A program made the position numbers and the translations under genes. From positions 137,050-186,139 of the forward strand of contig JAWCKG010000001.1 of NCBI GenBank assembly GCA_038852285.1: a DNA stretch of 49,090 bases, written 5' to 3'. Of this stretch, positions 24,790 through 33,889 are shown piece after piece. The notes beneath the pieces were generated by a model. The model saw only the letters and a list, made by a program, of their open reading frames with translations. It searched no databases and was not told the DNA's origin. Position 1 is the stretch's first letter; each line of letters begins with the position of its first letter. This stretch comes from Candidatus Bathyarchaeia archaeon (GTDB taxonomy: Archaea; Thermoproteota; Bathyarchaeia; 40CM-2-53-6; DTGE01).

Positions 24790-26337
24790 TTAAATGGATG
24801 TGGTTAAGGCTTTTCTGAATAGGGGTCGGTAGCATGGCCCGTATTGAATGATGCCCTCTCTCCCCTCGTAGTTTAGCCTGCGGATGACCAGCTCGACCGG
24901 CATGTTCTTTCTCAACTCGTCCAACTCACAGTCCACTAGAAGAACTTGTCCGCCCTTATAGAAGCTGTAATTTGACTTGAACCTTTCATGGATCTCTATG
25001 GGGCGGTATTCTTTCAGGATTCCAGTCCTCGGATACTTTAACGTTGTGAGGGCTTTCTCGCATTCCCATCGGAGACATCTTTTCCTAGGAGGGTAGTATA
25101 TTCTTTTACAGCCTTCGCATATCTGCGCTTCAACGAACACAGCTTCTTCCACCCCCTCCACAACCCCAATTATCCTGGAGCGCATGAAGAACCTTTTAGC
25201 GCCAGTCATTCGTTCCCTAATATGGTTCAGATAGATATTTAACGGGATCTCTCGACGTCTGTTTATATAATCCTCCACCTTAGGGGTTAGCCCACGCTTC
25301 TTCTCGATCTCATCTTTCACCTTAAACCACATCGCCACAGAGTAGGCGCCCGATCCATATGATACGGCTAGTATGTTCTGGCCAGGTTGAGCGTTGTCGA
25401 GGATCGCGGCTAGGGTGATAGGGGTTGAAGCCGCATACGTGTTGCCCATGTCCAGAACCTTCAGCCACGGTTTTACCTTGTTGTCGACATCCTCCTCGGT
25501 TAACTTCATTCTCTCCGCTATCTCTTCCCCAAAGACGTTTGGGTCAGGCTCGGATAAGGTTCTACAAGTCTTCAGTGGAAGATATCCTGAGGGTTGATGG
25601 AAGGTTATCGCGTCGAAGTCGGATAACTTCAACCCTTTATGGCGTTCCAAAAGGCCCTTTATCGCTCCTGTGACATGTGTGATGTAAGCGTCCACGGTGG
25701 TTTTACCGAAGTGGCTGGGAACGGGCACGCCCTCCCTTCTCCAGAAATCCATGTACAGCGAGGAGTAGGGGGCTACGTCCACTATGTCAGCTATTGTTTT
25801 ATCCCTACCGATCACGTAGGCGGCGGCTCCTGAGCCGCAGGCATATTCCAATGGATCTCCTATAGGGGCTTGAGCGATATCTGAGCCGATTACAAGTCCA
25901 TAATCAATCTCAAGGGCCTCAACCTGATTTTTCACGAAGTCCATGCCTTGCATAGCGGAGTTACAGGCTCCCTCCAAGTCGGATACGTAAACCCTTTCCC
26001 CTATGCCGACGAAGGACGCGGCATGCCTGGCTGAAGACCCCACCGCGTAGGGCTTAGACTCTGAGCCTAATACAACGGTGCCAATTTTTTTAGGGTCAAT
26101 ATCAGCCATGGCTAAGGCGTTTTCAGAGGCCTCCGTCGCCATCGTCGTCACGTCTTCCGAGTAGTCGGCGATGGATTTATACCTGAGCAGTAAACCGTCT
26201 CTAACCTTTTCCACGAGGCCTTGGAGGTCTGGGCGACCCTGCTCCCTAGCCTTGACTATAACTTCGGTTTCTATCCTCTTAACTGGTATGTAGACCCCGT
26301 ATCCCACTATGCCCGCTGGATTCCTCTTCAAAAGCAT
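24790..26337 (-). CDS. HMG-CoA synthase fused to a DUF35-type zinc-ribbon/OB domain
   Basis: 515 residues, against about 350 for archaeal HMG-CoA synthase. Residues 1-345 are the thiolase-fold synthase: Glu61 region (SEDVTTMA), nucleophile Cys125 (LEGACNSAMQ) and His247 (ITFHQPSGYLPLKT). Residues about 385-515 resemble DUF35: a four-Cys zinc ribbon (Cys407, 410, 421, 426), then an OB-like beta region. In methanogens DUF35 is a separate protein bridging acetoacetyl-CoA thiolase and HMG-CoA synthase; here it is part of the same chain. The product feeds the mevalonate pathway to archaeal lipids. The thiolase is not in the window. GGAGGACG sits just before the ATG. Confidence 0.9.
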   Translation of the reverse strand: MLLKRNPAGIVGYGVYIPVKRIETEVIVKAREQGRPDLQGLVEKVRDGLLLRYKSIADYSEDVTTMATEASENALAMADIDPKKIGTVVLGSESKPYAVGSSARHAASFVGIGERVYVSDLEGACNSAMQGMDFVKNQVEALEIDYGLVIGSDIAQAPIGDPLEYACGSGAAAYVIGRDKTIADIVDVAPYSSLYMDFWRREGVPVPSHFGKTTVDAYITHVTGAIKGLLERHKGLKLSDFDAITFHQPSGYLPLKTCRTLSEPDPNVFGEEIAERMKLTEEDVDNKVKPWLKVLDMGNTYAASTPITLAAILDNAQPGQNILAVSYGSGAYSVAMWFKVKDEIEKKRGLTPKVEDYINRRREIPLNIYLNHIRERMTGAKRFFMRSRIIGVVEGVEEAVFVEAQICEGCKRIYYPPRKRCLRWECEKALTTLKYPRTGILKEYRPIEIHERFKSNYSFYKGGQVLLVDCELDELRKNMPVELVIRRLNYEGREGIIQYGPCYRPLFRKALTTSI

Positions 26338-26416
26338 CGTCCTCCAGGCCTGCGGCTTCGAAGAACTAGCGATTCATCGGTATTTAAACTTCACCGCTCG
26401 ATTATCCAACACTCCT

Positions 26417-26677
26417 CTACTGTTTCACGCCGCACCTGTAACAGTACTTGGCCTTAGGCTCCAGCTCCATCCCGCATCTAAAGCAGTATCTTCTCGTAGC
26501 TGTCACAGGCTTCTCAGCTTCTTCAAGCTTGCCTGAAACCTTCAAATCGTGATTTTTAATGTAATCATATATTCCCTTCGTGATTTCAGCGTAACTCACC
26601 AAGGAACCCTTCCTCACACCAATGACCTTTGAAAGATTATCGTCCACCTTAATAACCCTCTTCACAAACGAGCTCAT
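26417..26677 (-). CDS. SWIB/MDM2-like domain protein with C-terminal zinc ribbon
   Basis: 86 residues from the ATG at 26677, which has GGGGTGTGAGG just upstream; a TTG at 26698 would add seven residues. Residues 4-47 (VIKVDDNLSKVIGVRKGSLVSYAEITKGIYDYIKNHDL, read in two parts) follow the SWIB pattern of LS-xx-IG...S..EI...I..YIK...L. The C-terminus carries YCFRCGMELEPKAKYCYRCG, a double CxxC zinc ribbon. SWIB domains are best known from chromatin remodellers in eukaryotes and from chlamydial proteins, so a protein or DNA contact role is possible. It lies 79 bp upstream of the HMG-CoA synthase on the same strand. Confidence 0.75.
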   Translation of the reverse strand: MSSFVKRVIKVDDNLSKVIGVRKGSLVSYAEITKGIYDYIKNHDLKVSGKLEEAEKPVTATRRYCFRCGMELEPKAKYCYRCGVKQ

Positions 26678-26912
26678 ACCCTCACACCCCGTAGCCAAAA
26701 AAGGTTTTAATGTCTATTTACATTTAAATGTATGCCTCTGGGGTTTAAACCAGGCCAACGCCCCTCTACTACGTCACTGATATTAGTTTCACAATCGAGC
26801 ATCATTCTCTTTAAGAGGCTTTAAAGTGGAACCAACCATCTATAACCATTAGACATGGGAGAGAAAATTTTAATAGGCTAAATACCGATCAAGTCATCTA
26901 GGGGAAAGTCTT

Positions 26913-27875
26913 ATGAGTCTAGCTAAACTAAGGTTATCGATGATCGGCACCATAACTCTGATCATAGCTGTTTCCACGCTGTTCTTTACAGTTTTACTAA
27001 GCTGGTTAGGCTCCTTCGACCTTCTAAGCCTATTCACGATGGTTGCAGGTTTCAACATCGCGCAATGGCTTTTCGCCCCTTACCTCATAGACGGCATGTA
27101 CAAGGTTAAGGAGATCCCAAAGGAGAGGCTACCATGGCTGCAGCGGGTTGTGGAATCAGTAGCGAGAAAGACGGGAATGAAGGCTCCTAAATTGATGGTG
27201 GCGCAAATACCATTGCCCAACGCCTTCGCTTACGGGTCCCCTCTAGCTGGAAACCGAGTCGCCGTCACCGAAGGTTTACTGAGGGAGCTGCAGGAGGAAG
27301 AGGTGGAAGCCGTGGTGGGCCACGAGCTGGGACACCTGAATCATAAGGACGTACAGGTAATGATGTTCGCATCCCTTCTACCAGCCATCTTCTACTACAT
27401 TGGGAACTCGTTCCTATACTCCTCCATGTACGGTGGCACGCAAAGGGACAGAGGGCAAGGCGCCAGCTCCCTTATAGGGATGGGGTCCATAGCCGCATAC
27501 TGGATTCTCAACCTATTCGTCCTCGGGTTAAGCAGGTTGAGGGAATACTACGCAGATCAGTTCAGCGCCCAAAACATAGAGGACGGGGCTAGAAAACTGT
27601 CAGAGGCCTTGGCTAAAATCGCGACCAAGACCAGCGAGGCTAAAAGAAAGACTGGAGGCCTCGGCGCGATTACGAGCTTTAAGGCGTTGATGATCGAGGA
27701 CCCAGATAGAGCCGACGCCACAGTGGCCGCGATGTCCCGATACGTTGTAAGCGACTCCGAGCTTGTTAGAAGCATCCTCAGCCGAAAGGTTTCCTTCCTA
27801 GACCGGTTGAACGAAGTCTTCTCCACCCACCCGAACATCGTTAAAAGGTTAAGGGCCCTACAAGAGCTCGCTTAA
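26913..27875 (+). CDS. htpX: HtpX-family membrane zinc metalloprotease
   Basis: 320 residues. Two N-terminal hydrophobic helices (residues 10-60), the zinc-binding HELGH at 137-141 (VVGHELGHLNHKD), two further hydrophobic segments (residues about 150-205) and the third zinc ligand Glu in LREYYADQFSA. HtpX-type M48 proteases degrade misfolded membrane proteins with the active site facing the cytoplasm. A TATA-like ATTTTAATA at 26867-26875 and AGGGGAAAG before the ATG support the start. It is monocistronic and convergent with the ABC permease gene. Confidence 0.92.
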   Translation: MSLAKLRLSMIGTITLIIAVSTLFFTVLLSWLGSFDLLSLFTMVAGFNIAQWLFAPYLIDGMYKVKEIPKERLPWLQRVVESVARKTGMKAPKLMVAQIPLPNAFAYGSPLAGNRVAVTEGLLRELQEEEVEAVVGHELGHLNHKDVQVMMFASLLPAIFYYIGNSFLYSSMYGGTQRDRGQGASSLIGMGSIAAYWILNLFVLGLSRLREYYADQFSAQNIEDGARKLSEALAKIATKTSEAKRKTGGLGAITSFKALMIEDPDRADATVAAMSRYVVSDSELVRSILSRKVSFLDRLNEVFSTHPNIVKRLRALQELA

Positions 27876-27903
27876 ACCCTTTCAACCAACCCCAACTTCG
27901 AGG

Positions 27904-29139
27904 TTATTCTTTCCTCAACGCGACGACAGGATCTAGTTTAGCTGCCCTCCAAGCAGGGTATATGCCGGAAAGCAAGCTTAAGGCAATGCTGAAGGCTAAA
28001 ACCGCAAGGAACATGTCAATGGTGAATATGGGCGGCGTATAACCGAAGGTGATGAACTCAGTGGCTGTTTTTTCCCTCGATTTAGCTATGAGGATGGCTA
28101 GGATGTGGGCTAGTCCGACTCCCCCTATGTTTCCCACGGCTCCACCGATCAAACCTATAATCAATGCTTCGTTCAAAAAAAGCGTGACCAGAGATCGATT
28201 CTTCATTCCAAGGGCTTTGAGCAAACCGATCTCCTTTGTGCGCTCCAACACCGCCGTGTATAGGGATGCTAAGATGCCGACGGCGGCTACCAGCAGGGAC
28301 ACGGCGGCGACGCCGCTCATCATCATTCGGATGGAACCCATTATGTTCTGGGCTGTTTGAATGATCGTCTTCGAGCTGTAGATCTCCACATTCGTAGTGT
28401 AAAGGCGTCTAATATCCTCCACCACCTTCTCAACCAGGTCTTGACTTTCAGCCACGACGAACATTCCATCGTAGGATCCCCCTCTTTCGAAAAGAGCGTT
28501 AGCCGCCGATAAAGAGATGCTGGCCATTCTATCCACTGGGATGAAGAGGGCTGAGGAGCCGATGTAGTTTAACACGCCCCTCACCCTGAAGGTTTTCTTA
28601 TGCTGAACGACCCTACCGTCAGGTTGCTGTTGGACGAAGCTAATCGTCACCGATGACCCGTAGGTGGCGAAGGGCTTTGATTTACCCGTTGGGTACGCGA
28701 TCAAGTTTCCTAGAATTATACCTGTTGAATCATGGGATGGCACTAACGCGCCTTCTTCCAGGGAGAGGCTGGGGAAGATTAGGGGGAGCTTGGATTGCTC
28801 AATGCCTATTAGAAAGATCCTCTTCGACTCACCTCCCACGGACGCCAGGACCGTTTGTTGGATAAACGGAACCGCCTCGACGACTCCAGGACGCGTTATG
28901 ATCCTTTCCCTCACGCCTTGAGTCAACTTAAACCCAGGGGAGCTGGGAAGCACGATGATGACGTTGGCCCCCAGCAGGCTAAACTGGCCCACCACGTAAT
29001 GGTATGTTCCCGCCGTCATCCCCCTTAAAGCAGTAACCAAGCTGGCCCCTATTACCACCATTAGTATGGTTAACGCCGACCTCACCTTCCTCTCTTTAAA
29101 CGCGTTAAAGGATAGGTGAAATACGTCATACAACCTCAT
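27904..29139 (-). CDS. MacB/FtsX-type ABC transporter permease
   Basis: 411 residues. One N-terminal helix (ALTILMVVIGASLVTAL), a large extracellular domain (residues about 45-270) and three C-terminal helices, the last near SIALSLLSGIYPAWRAAKLDPVVALR, a signature of the FtsX/MacB permease family. The ATPase gene ends at 29140, directly before this start, so the two are translated together. Such type VII ABC systems act as mechanotransmitters that export peptides, lipoproteins or drugs; no outer-membrane or MacA adaptor is expected in archaea and none is seen. Cargo unknown. Confidence 0.88.
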   Translation of the reverse strand: MRLYDVFHLSFNAFKERKVRSALTILMVVIGASLVTALRGMTAGTYHYVVGQFSLLGANVIIVLPSSPGFKLTQGVRERIITRPGVVEAVPFIQQTVLASVGGESKRIFLIGIEQSKLPLIFPSLSLEEGALVPSHDSTGIILGNLIAYPTGKSKPFATYGSSVTISFVQQQPDGRVVQHKKTFRVRGVLNYIGSSALFIPVDRMASISLSAANALFERGGSYDGMFVVAESQDLVEKVVEDIRRLYTTNVEIYSSKTIIQTAQNIMGSIRMMMSGVAAVSLLVAAVGILASLYTAVLERTKEIGLLKALGMKNRSLVTLFLNEALIIGLIGGAVGNIGGVGLAHILAILIAKSREKTATEFITFGYTPPIFTIDMFLAVLAFSIALSLLSGIYPAWRAAKLDPVVALRKE

Positions 29140-29859
29140 TCAAATCGCCTCCCCATGCGGAGCCTCCTCGCTTTGAACAAGTCCGTCCCTTAGATAAACG
29201 ATCCTATTCGTGGCATGGGCCACCATTGGATCGTGAGTGACCAATAGTATCGTCGTGTTTAGATCTTTGTTTATGGATTTAAGCAGTGAAACAACCTCCA
29301 TGCCCGTCTTCGAGTCTAAGTTCCCAGTCACCTCATCTCCGAGAATGATGGAGGGCTCATTAACGATAGCCCGAGCGATGGCCACCCTCTGTTGCTCCCC
29401 GCCGCTAAGCTCATTAGGCCTCCGAAACGCCTTGTCCCCTAAACCCACCAGTCGAAGCACATCCATCGATTTCCTCAACCTATATCTAGGAGGAAGCCCG
29501 CCTATGGTGAGAGGTAGCTCTACGTTTCTTAGAACAGTAGTTCTCATAACGAGGTTGTAGGATTGAAAAATGAACCCAACCTTCCTGTTCCTAAACTCCG
29601 CCAATCCATCGTCCTTCAGCTTGAAGATGTCGACCCCATCGATGTACACTTTTCCACCCGTGGGTCGATCCAAAGCGCCGATCAGGTTTAGCAAAGTGGA
29701 TTTCCCGCTGCCTGAAGGGCCCATGATGGAGAGAAATTCCCCTCGACCAACCTTCAGGTTGACACCTCTCAACGCCGGGTACAGAATCCCATTTACCCTA
29801 TAGGCTTTACGTAAATCCACCACCTCCACCGCGGTCGCTGCAGTGCCCACCGAGCCCAC
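29140..29859 (-). CDS. LolD/MacB-type ABC transporter ATPase
   Basis: 239 residues. Walker [10 protein letters not shown] at 47-55, Q-loop FQSYNL, signature LSGGEQQR at 151-158, Walker [13 protein letters not shown] at 171-182 and switch His in VTHD. The usual Pro after the Walker B Glu is Val here (DEV for DEP), which leaves the catalytic Glu in place. It energises the permease encoded immediately downstream. The promoter lies in the short divergent space shared with the PRC-barrel gene. Confidence 0.9.
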   Translation of the reverse strand: MGSVGTAATAVEVVDLRKAYRVNGILYPALRGVNLKVGRGEFLSIMGPSGSGKSTLLNLIGALDRPTGGKVYIDGVDIFKLKDDGLAEFRNRKVGFIFQSYNLVMRTTVLRNVELPLTIGGLPPRYRLRKSMDVLRLVGLGDKAFRRPNELSGGEQQRVAIARAIVNEPSIILGDEVTGNLDSKTGMEVVSLLKSINKDLNTTILLVTHDPMVAHATNRIVYLRDGLVQSEEAPHGEAI

Positions 29860-29945
29860 CCAGTTTAGGTGAAATTCACTTTAAACGATTCAAATTAAAA
29901 CATTTTAAATTCATCCGTTCATAACTATTATCGGAGTTGATGTTG

Positions 29946-30329
29946 ATGAGTAGGGAAAAGCAGAGCACGTTAGTTAGGAACCTTTTGGGAAAGCAAGTGA
30001 TCGACATCAAGGGATCGTTGTTGGGATCTTTAAAGGATTTGAAGTTAACGGTGGGTGGGCAGGAGGTTGAAGCCGTGGTTGAGTTGAAGACGGGCGGTTT
30101 GGTGAGCATTCCCTGGTCGGATGTCCAATCAGTGGAAGACTTTGTGTTAGTTAAAAAGCCTATGAAGGTCAAGGAGGTTGAGAAAAAGGTGGAAGAGGTA
30201 ACTGAGGCCCAGGAGGTTAAGGTTGAGGCCCCACCTCCGCCCCCACCACTCTTAATCTGCCCCAACTGTGGAGCCAAGGCGCCTAGTCACGCAAAATTCT
30301 GTCCTAAGTGCGGTAAAAAACTCCAGTAG
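29946..30329 (+). CDS. PRC-barrel protein with C-terminal zinc ribbon
   Basis: About 127 residues from the ATG at 29946, with GGAG 9 bp upstream; TTG/ATG codons at 29937-29945 are also in frame. Residues 10-70 are a PRC-barrel (NLLGKQVIDIKGSLLGSLKD...SIPWSDVQSVEDFVLV), a fold seen in RimM and photosynthetic reaction-centre H subunits. A Val/Glu/Lys-rich linker and six prolines lead to CPNCGAKAPSHAKFCPKCG, a zinc ribbon. Archaeal PRC-barrel proteins have been tied to RNA metabolism and, as CdpB, to cell division; this one cannot be assigned. It is followed 27 bp later by the R15P isomerase gene. Confidence 0.82.
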   Translation: MSREKQSTLVRNLLGKQVIDIKGSLLGSLKDLKLTVGGQEVEAVVELKTGGLVSIPWSDVQSVEDFVLVKKPMKVKEVEKKVEEVTEAQEVKVEAPPPPPPLLICPNCGAKAPSHAKFCPKCGKKLQ

Positions 30330-30356
30330 ACACTCTACTGAGCATGAGGCTACGCC

Positions 30357-31349
30357 ATGGGGATAAGCGAGCTGGAATCTGTGGTTGAAGAAGCCCGCCA
30401 AGCCATCTCCGACATGAAGGTTAGGGGCGCGGGGGAGATTGCGAGGTTCGCCGTGAAAACGTTGATGCGGGTATCCGAGTTATCCGAGGCGGAAAACCCT
30501 GAGGCCTTCATGAGAGATTTAAACTACGCTTCATCCAGGCTTCTATCCTCTAGGCCTACAGCCGTCTCCCTACCCAACGGCATACGATACGTGATGTTGA
30601 AGGCGAAACATCTCCTCAAGAAGGGCGCGGATCTGGATGCTCTTAAAAAAGCCGTGTGCTCCGCTGGGATGAAGTTCATCGACAGATCCCTTGAGGCCGT
30701 GAATTTAATCGCCAGGTTCGGGTCTAAACGAATAATGAACGGCGATGTTGTGATGACCCACTGCAACAGCGCGGCTGTTACATCCATCTTGATTGAAGCC
30801 CATAGGCTTGGCAGGAGCTTCGACGTCTACGTGACAGAGACTAGGCCTAGGTATCAAGGCAGGATTACGGTTAGGGAGCTATTGGACGTGGGGATTCCAT
30901 GCACGTTAATAGTTGACTCCGCGATGAGGCATTTCATGAAGGACGTGGATAAGGTGATGGTGGGGGCCGACGCCGTGGCCGCTAATGGCGCCTTGGTGAA
31001 TAAGGTTGGAACCTCGCTCATGGCCCTAGCCGCCAGGGAGGCTAGGGCGGAGTTCCTTGTGGCCGCTGAAACCTATAAGTTCAGCCCGGAAACATTGACA
31101 GGCCAACTCGTGTGGATCGAGGAAAGGCCCACCGAAGAGGTGTTGCCTGAGGCTGAAAGAAGTGGACTATGGTCTGCGAAGGTGCGGAACCCATCCTTCG
31201 ACGTTACGCCACCGGATTACGTGGACGCGATTATCACGGAGTTAGGGGTCATCCCACCTCAAGCCGCTTTCTGGGTGTTACAGAAGGTTTATGGATCTTT
31301 GTCTCCAGAGGAGTTGGCGTCTTACTCCACCATCCACCCCACGGAATAG
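30357..31349 (+). CDS. Ribose-1,5-bisphosphate isomerase (eIF2B-like)
   Basis: 330 residues. Catalytic Cys136 (MTHCNSAAV) and Asp205 (MVGADAVAANGALVNKVGT) are present, along with TETRPRYQG, as in the archaeal R15P isomerase and its relative methylthioribose-1-phosphate isomerase. It converts ribose-1,5-bisphosphate to ribulose-1,5-bisphosphate, the substrate of type III RubisCO. The adjacent AMP phosphorylase makes its substrate, which favours R15Pi over an eIF2B subunit. The two genes are 27 bp apart and evidently one unit. Confidence 0.9.
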   Translation: MGISELESVVEEARQAISDMKVRGAGEIARFAVKTLMRVSELSEAENPEAFMRDLNYASSRLLSSRPTAVSLPNGIRYVMLKAKHLLKKGADLDALKKAVCSAGMKFIDRSLEAVNLIARFGSKRIMNGDVVMTHCNSAAVTSILIEAHRLGRSFDVYVTETRPRYQGRITVRELLDVGIPCTLIVDSAMRHFMKDVDKVMVGADAVAANGALVNKVGTSLMALAAREARAEFLVAAETYKFSPETLTGQLVWIEERPTEEVLPEAERSGLWSAKVRNPSFDVTPPDYVDAIITELGVIPPQAAFWVLQKVYGSLSPEELASYSTIHPTE

Positions 31350-31376
31350 CAGGCAAAGTATCAGGGGGAGAGGGAT

Positions 31377-32924
31377 TTGAAGCTTAGGGTCAAGCTCATG
31401 GGCTTGGAAGCTGGGGGAAAACTGATCGCGATCCTGAACCGTGATGATGCTGAGGAAATGGGCGCCCACAGTCAGGGGCGGTTAAACATCTCCCATAGAG
31501 GAGAGCAAGCGACCGCGATAATAAACACAGCTAGAAGGTATGTGGGGAAAGGGGAGATAGGCGTTTTCCACGAGCTGGCTGAGAAGCTGAAGGTTAAGGA
31601 AGGCGACTCCGTGGAGGCTCAGATCTCTAAGCCTCTTCGATCCACTACGTACATTAAGAACCGCATGACTGGTCGAAAGTTAAGCAGGGAGGAGATTTTT
31701 GAAATCGTGAAAGACGTAGTTTCCGGTAGGTTAAGCGAAATCGAGATCGCCGCATTCGTCACCTCCCTATGCCACCACTCCTTGGATTTAGAGGAGGCTT
31801 TAAACCTCAGCTTGGCGATGGTTGAAACTGGAAAAACCCTCGAGTTCGAAAGCGGGTTAAAGGTCGTGGATAAACACTCCATAGGAGGGGTTCCCGGAGA
31901 CAAGACAACCCTCATCGCCGTACCCATCATCGCGGCCTACGGGCTTACGATTCCTAAATGCTCCTCCAGGGCGATAACCTCAGCCGCTGGAACCGCTGAC
32001 AGGGCGGAGACGTTGATGCCGGTGGAGTTTGACTTAGAGGAGGTAAAGAAAATTGTTGATAAGACCAACGGATGCGTTGTTTGGGGTGGGGCCCTCCAAC
32101 TCTCTCCAGCCGACGACATCTTCATCCAAGTTGAATTCCCCCTCTCCATCGACCCACTACTTCTACCCTCCATCATGAGCAAGAAGAAGGCCATCGGCTC
32201 AAGATACGTGGTGATAGACATACCCTGTGGCTCGGGGGCGAAGATAAAAACCTTGAACCAGGCGAACCTGCTCGCGCGAGACTTCATAGAGCTGGGGGGC
32301 AGACTGGGAATGAAGGTTAGATGCGCAGTCACGTATGGAAGCCAGCCGGTCGGCTACGCTATAGGCCCAGCATTAGAGGCTAGGGAGGCCCTGATAAACC
32401 TCGAGCAGGGGGCTGGAAGCCCTGACCTCCTGGATAAGGCGACGGACATAGCGGGGATGATAATTGAAATGGTTGAGGGAGGCAACGGGAAAGCTGAAGC
32501 CGTTTCCATCCTGAAAACGGGAAAGGCGGAGGCGAAGCTTAGGGAGATCATCGAAGCCCAAGGCGGAAACCCCAACATAACGCCAGAAGACATACCAATA
32601 GGAGAACACGCTTTCACGGTGAAGTCGGACATGTCAGGTTATATCCTTTGGATAGACAACGACGCCGTGGTTGATATAGCTAGGTCCGCAGGCGCCCCTA
32701 GAGACAAAGGAGCAGGCGTACAGTTATACCGAAAAGTCGGCGACTCCGTGAAAGCAGGGGACCCATTGTTCACGATATACTCTGAGAAAGAAAGCAGGCT
32801 TGACCAAGCCCTTTCAACCTTACAGGCATCTAAACCCATTGGTGTGGGGGAGAGGATGGAGATGCTGATGGGCGTGGTCAAAGCTCCTGAACTCGCCTTA
32901 GAGAAATTTATCTTAGAAAGGTAA
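31377..32924 (+). CDS. deoA: AMP phosphorylase
   Basis: 515 residues, matching archaeal AMP phosphorylase, which has an extra N-terminal domain (residues 1-85) relative to bacterial thymidine phosphorylase. KHSIGGVPGDKTTL binds phosphate, and the CSSRAITSAAGTADRAE and CVVWGGALQLSPADD segments are characteristic. It splits AMP and other NMPs with phosphate to the base and ribose-1,5-bisphosphate. The TTG at 31377 follows a GGGGGAGAGGG ribosome site. Together with the preceding isomerase it forms the first two steps of the archaeal nucleoside monophosphate pathway; RubisCO is not in the window. Confidence 0.92.
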   Translation: MKLRVKLMGLEAGGKLIAILNRDDAEEMGAHSQGRLNISHRGEQATAIINTARRYVGKGEIGVFHELAEKLKVKEGDSVEAQISKPLRSTTYIKNRMTGRKLSREEIFEIVKDVVSGRLSEIEIAAFVTSLCHHSLDLEEALNLSLAMVETGKTLEFESGLKVVDKHSIGGVPGDKTTLIAVPIIAAYGLTIPKCSSRAITSAAGTADRAETLMPVEFDLEEVKKIVDKTNGCVVWGGALQLSPADDIFIQVEFPLSIDPLLLPSIMSKKKAIGSRYVVIDIPCGSGAKIKTLNQANLLARDFIELGGRLGMKVRCAVTYGSQPVGYAIGPALEAREALINLEQGAGSPDLLDKATDIAGMIIEMVEGGNGKAEAVSILKTGKAEAKLREIIEAQGGNPNITPEDIPIGEHAFTVKSDMSGYILWIDNDAVVDIARSAGAPRDKGAGVQLYRKVGDSVKAGDPLFTIYSEKESRLDQALSTLQASKPIGVGERMEMLMGVVKAPELALEKFILER

Positions 32925-32941
32925 TGGGACGCTAAACGCGG

Positions 32942-33769
32942 ATGATGGTTAAGAAGGCCTCTGGAGCTCTGGAACCATACAGTAGAGGCAAACTGTTAAG
33001 GTCGTGCGTCAAAGCGGGGCTAAACCCCATCCAAGCCAGACAGGTAGCTTCACAGGTTGAGAGAAACCTCTACGACGGAGTTGAAACCCGAGAAATCTAC
33101 CGCTTGATGGTTGACGCCATAAAGAAGCTTAACCCAGCCACCGCCTCCAAATACACTTTGAAACAGGCCATCATGAGCCTAGGCCCAACGGGCTTCCCGT
33201 TCGAAACCTATGTATGCAGGATCCTAGAGGCGTATGGTTACAGGGCTAGGTTGAGGACGAAGATTAAAGGTCGATGCGTCGAGCATGAAGTAGATGTGCT
33301 CGCGGAGAAACAGTCCCTTACAAGGGTGAGGATAATGGTTGAATGTAAATACCATAACGCCCCCGGGGTCTATACTGGCTTAAAGGAAGCCATGTACACT
33401 TACGCTAGATTCCTAGACTTGCAGGAAGGAAGCCGATTAGGGTTATGTGAACCCATCCACCAAGCCTGGCTAGTCTCCAACACCAAGTGCTCCGAGGAAG
33501 CGAAAGCCTACGCGAAATGCCAAGGCCTCAAGATCATCGCGTGGAAGTACCCTCCAGATGGAGGCTTAGAGAAGATGGTTCAACGCAAAAAACTATATCC
33601 AATCACAATTCTCGGAGACCTCAGCCCGGAGCAGCTTGAAAGGCTCTCCGAAAACCATGTTATGCTCACAGAGGATTTGATTCGAATGGACGCTGAAACC
33701 CTCGCAAAATCAACACACATACCTATGCGGAAAATTCTGGAAATGAAGCGTTTCGCCTCCACCCTCTAA
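32942..33769 (+). CDS. ATP-cone domain fused to a PD-(D/E)XK nuclease
   Basis: 275 residues, 17 bp after the AMP phosphorylase gene. Residues 1-80 are an ATP-cone (VKKASGALEPYSRGKLLRS...VETREIYRLMVDAIKKL), the ATP/dATP-sensing module of NrdR and ribonucleotide reductases. Residues 85-200 resemble an Mrr-type restriction endonuclease: EVDVLAEK with Asp118, then VECKYHN with Glu134 and Lys136, the PD-(D/E)XK triad. Residues 225-275 look like a helix-hairpin-helix-type DNA-contact tail (LSPEQLERLSENHVMLTEDLIRM). I infer a nucleotide-gated nuclease. The protein pattern is seen in archaea but, to my knowledge, has no assigned function. Confidence 0.82.
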   Translation: MMVKKASGALEPYSRGKLLRSCVKAGLNPIQARQVASQVERNLYDGVETREIYRLMVDAIKKLNPATASKYTLKQAIMSLGPTGFPFETYVCRILEAYGYRARLRTKIKGRCVEHEVDVLAEKQSLTRVRIMVECKYHNAPGVYTGLKEAMYTYARFLDLQEGSRLGLCEPIHQAWLVSNTKCSEEAKAYAKCQGLKIIAWKYPPDGGLEKMVQRKKLYPITILGDLSPEQLERLSENHVMLTEDLIRMDAETLAKSTHIPMRKILEMKRFASTL

Positions 33770-33889
33770 CCTAACCCTCCTCGATCCCAATTACCGTTTA
33801 AAGCCCGAGTCTTACAGACCGAAAAGCGATAAGGGCAGGTAAACCCTTCTTCTTTTTATCTTCTATCTAGGATTTTAAGGTGACCTTAC

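Noticed and set aside
29140-29859. Walker B DEV instead of DEP in the ABC ATPase
   Set aside because: The catalytic Glu is intact and the Pro is not essential; all other motifs are normal.
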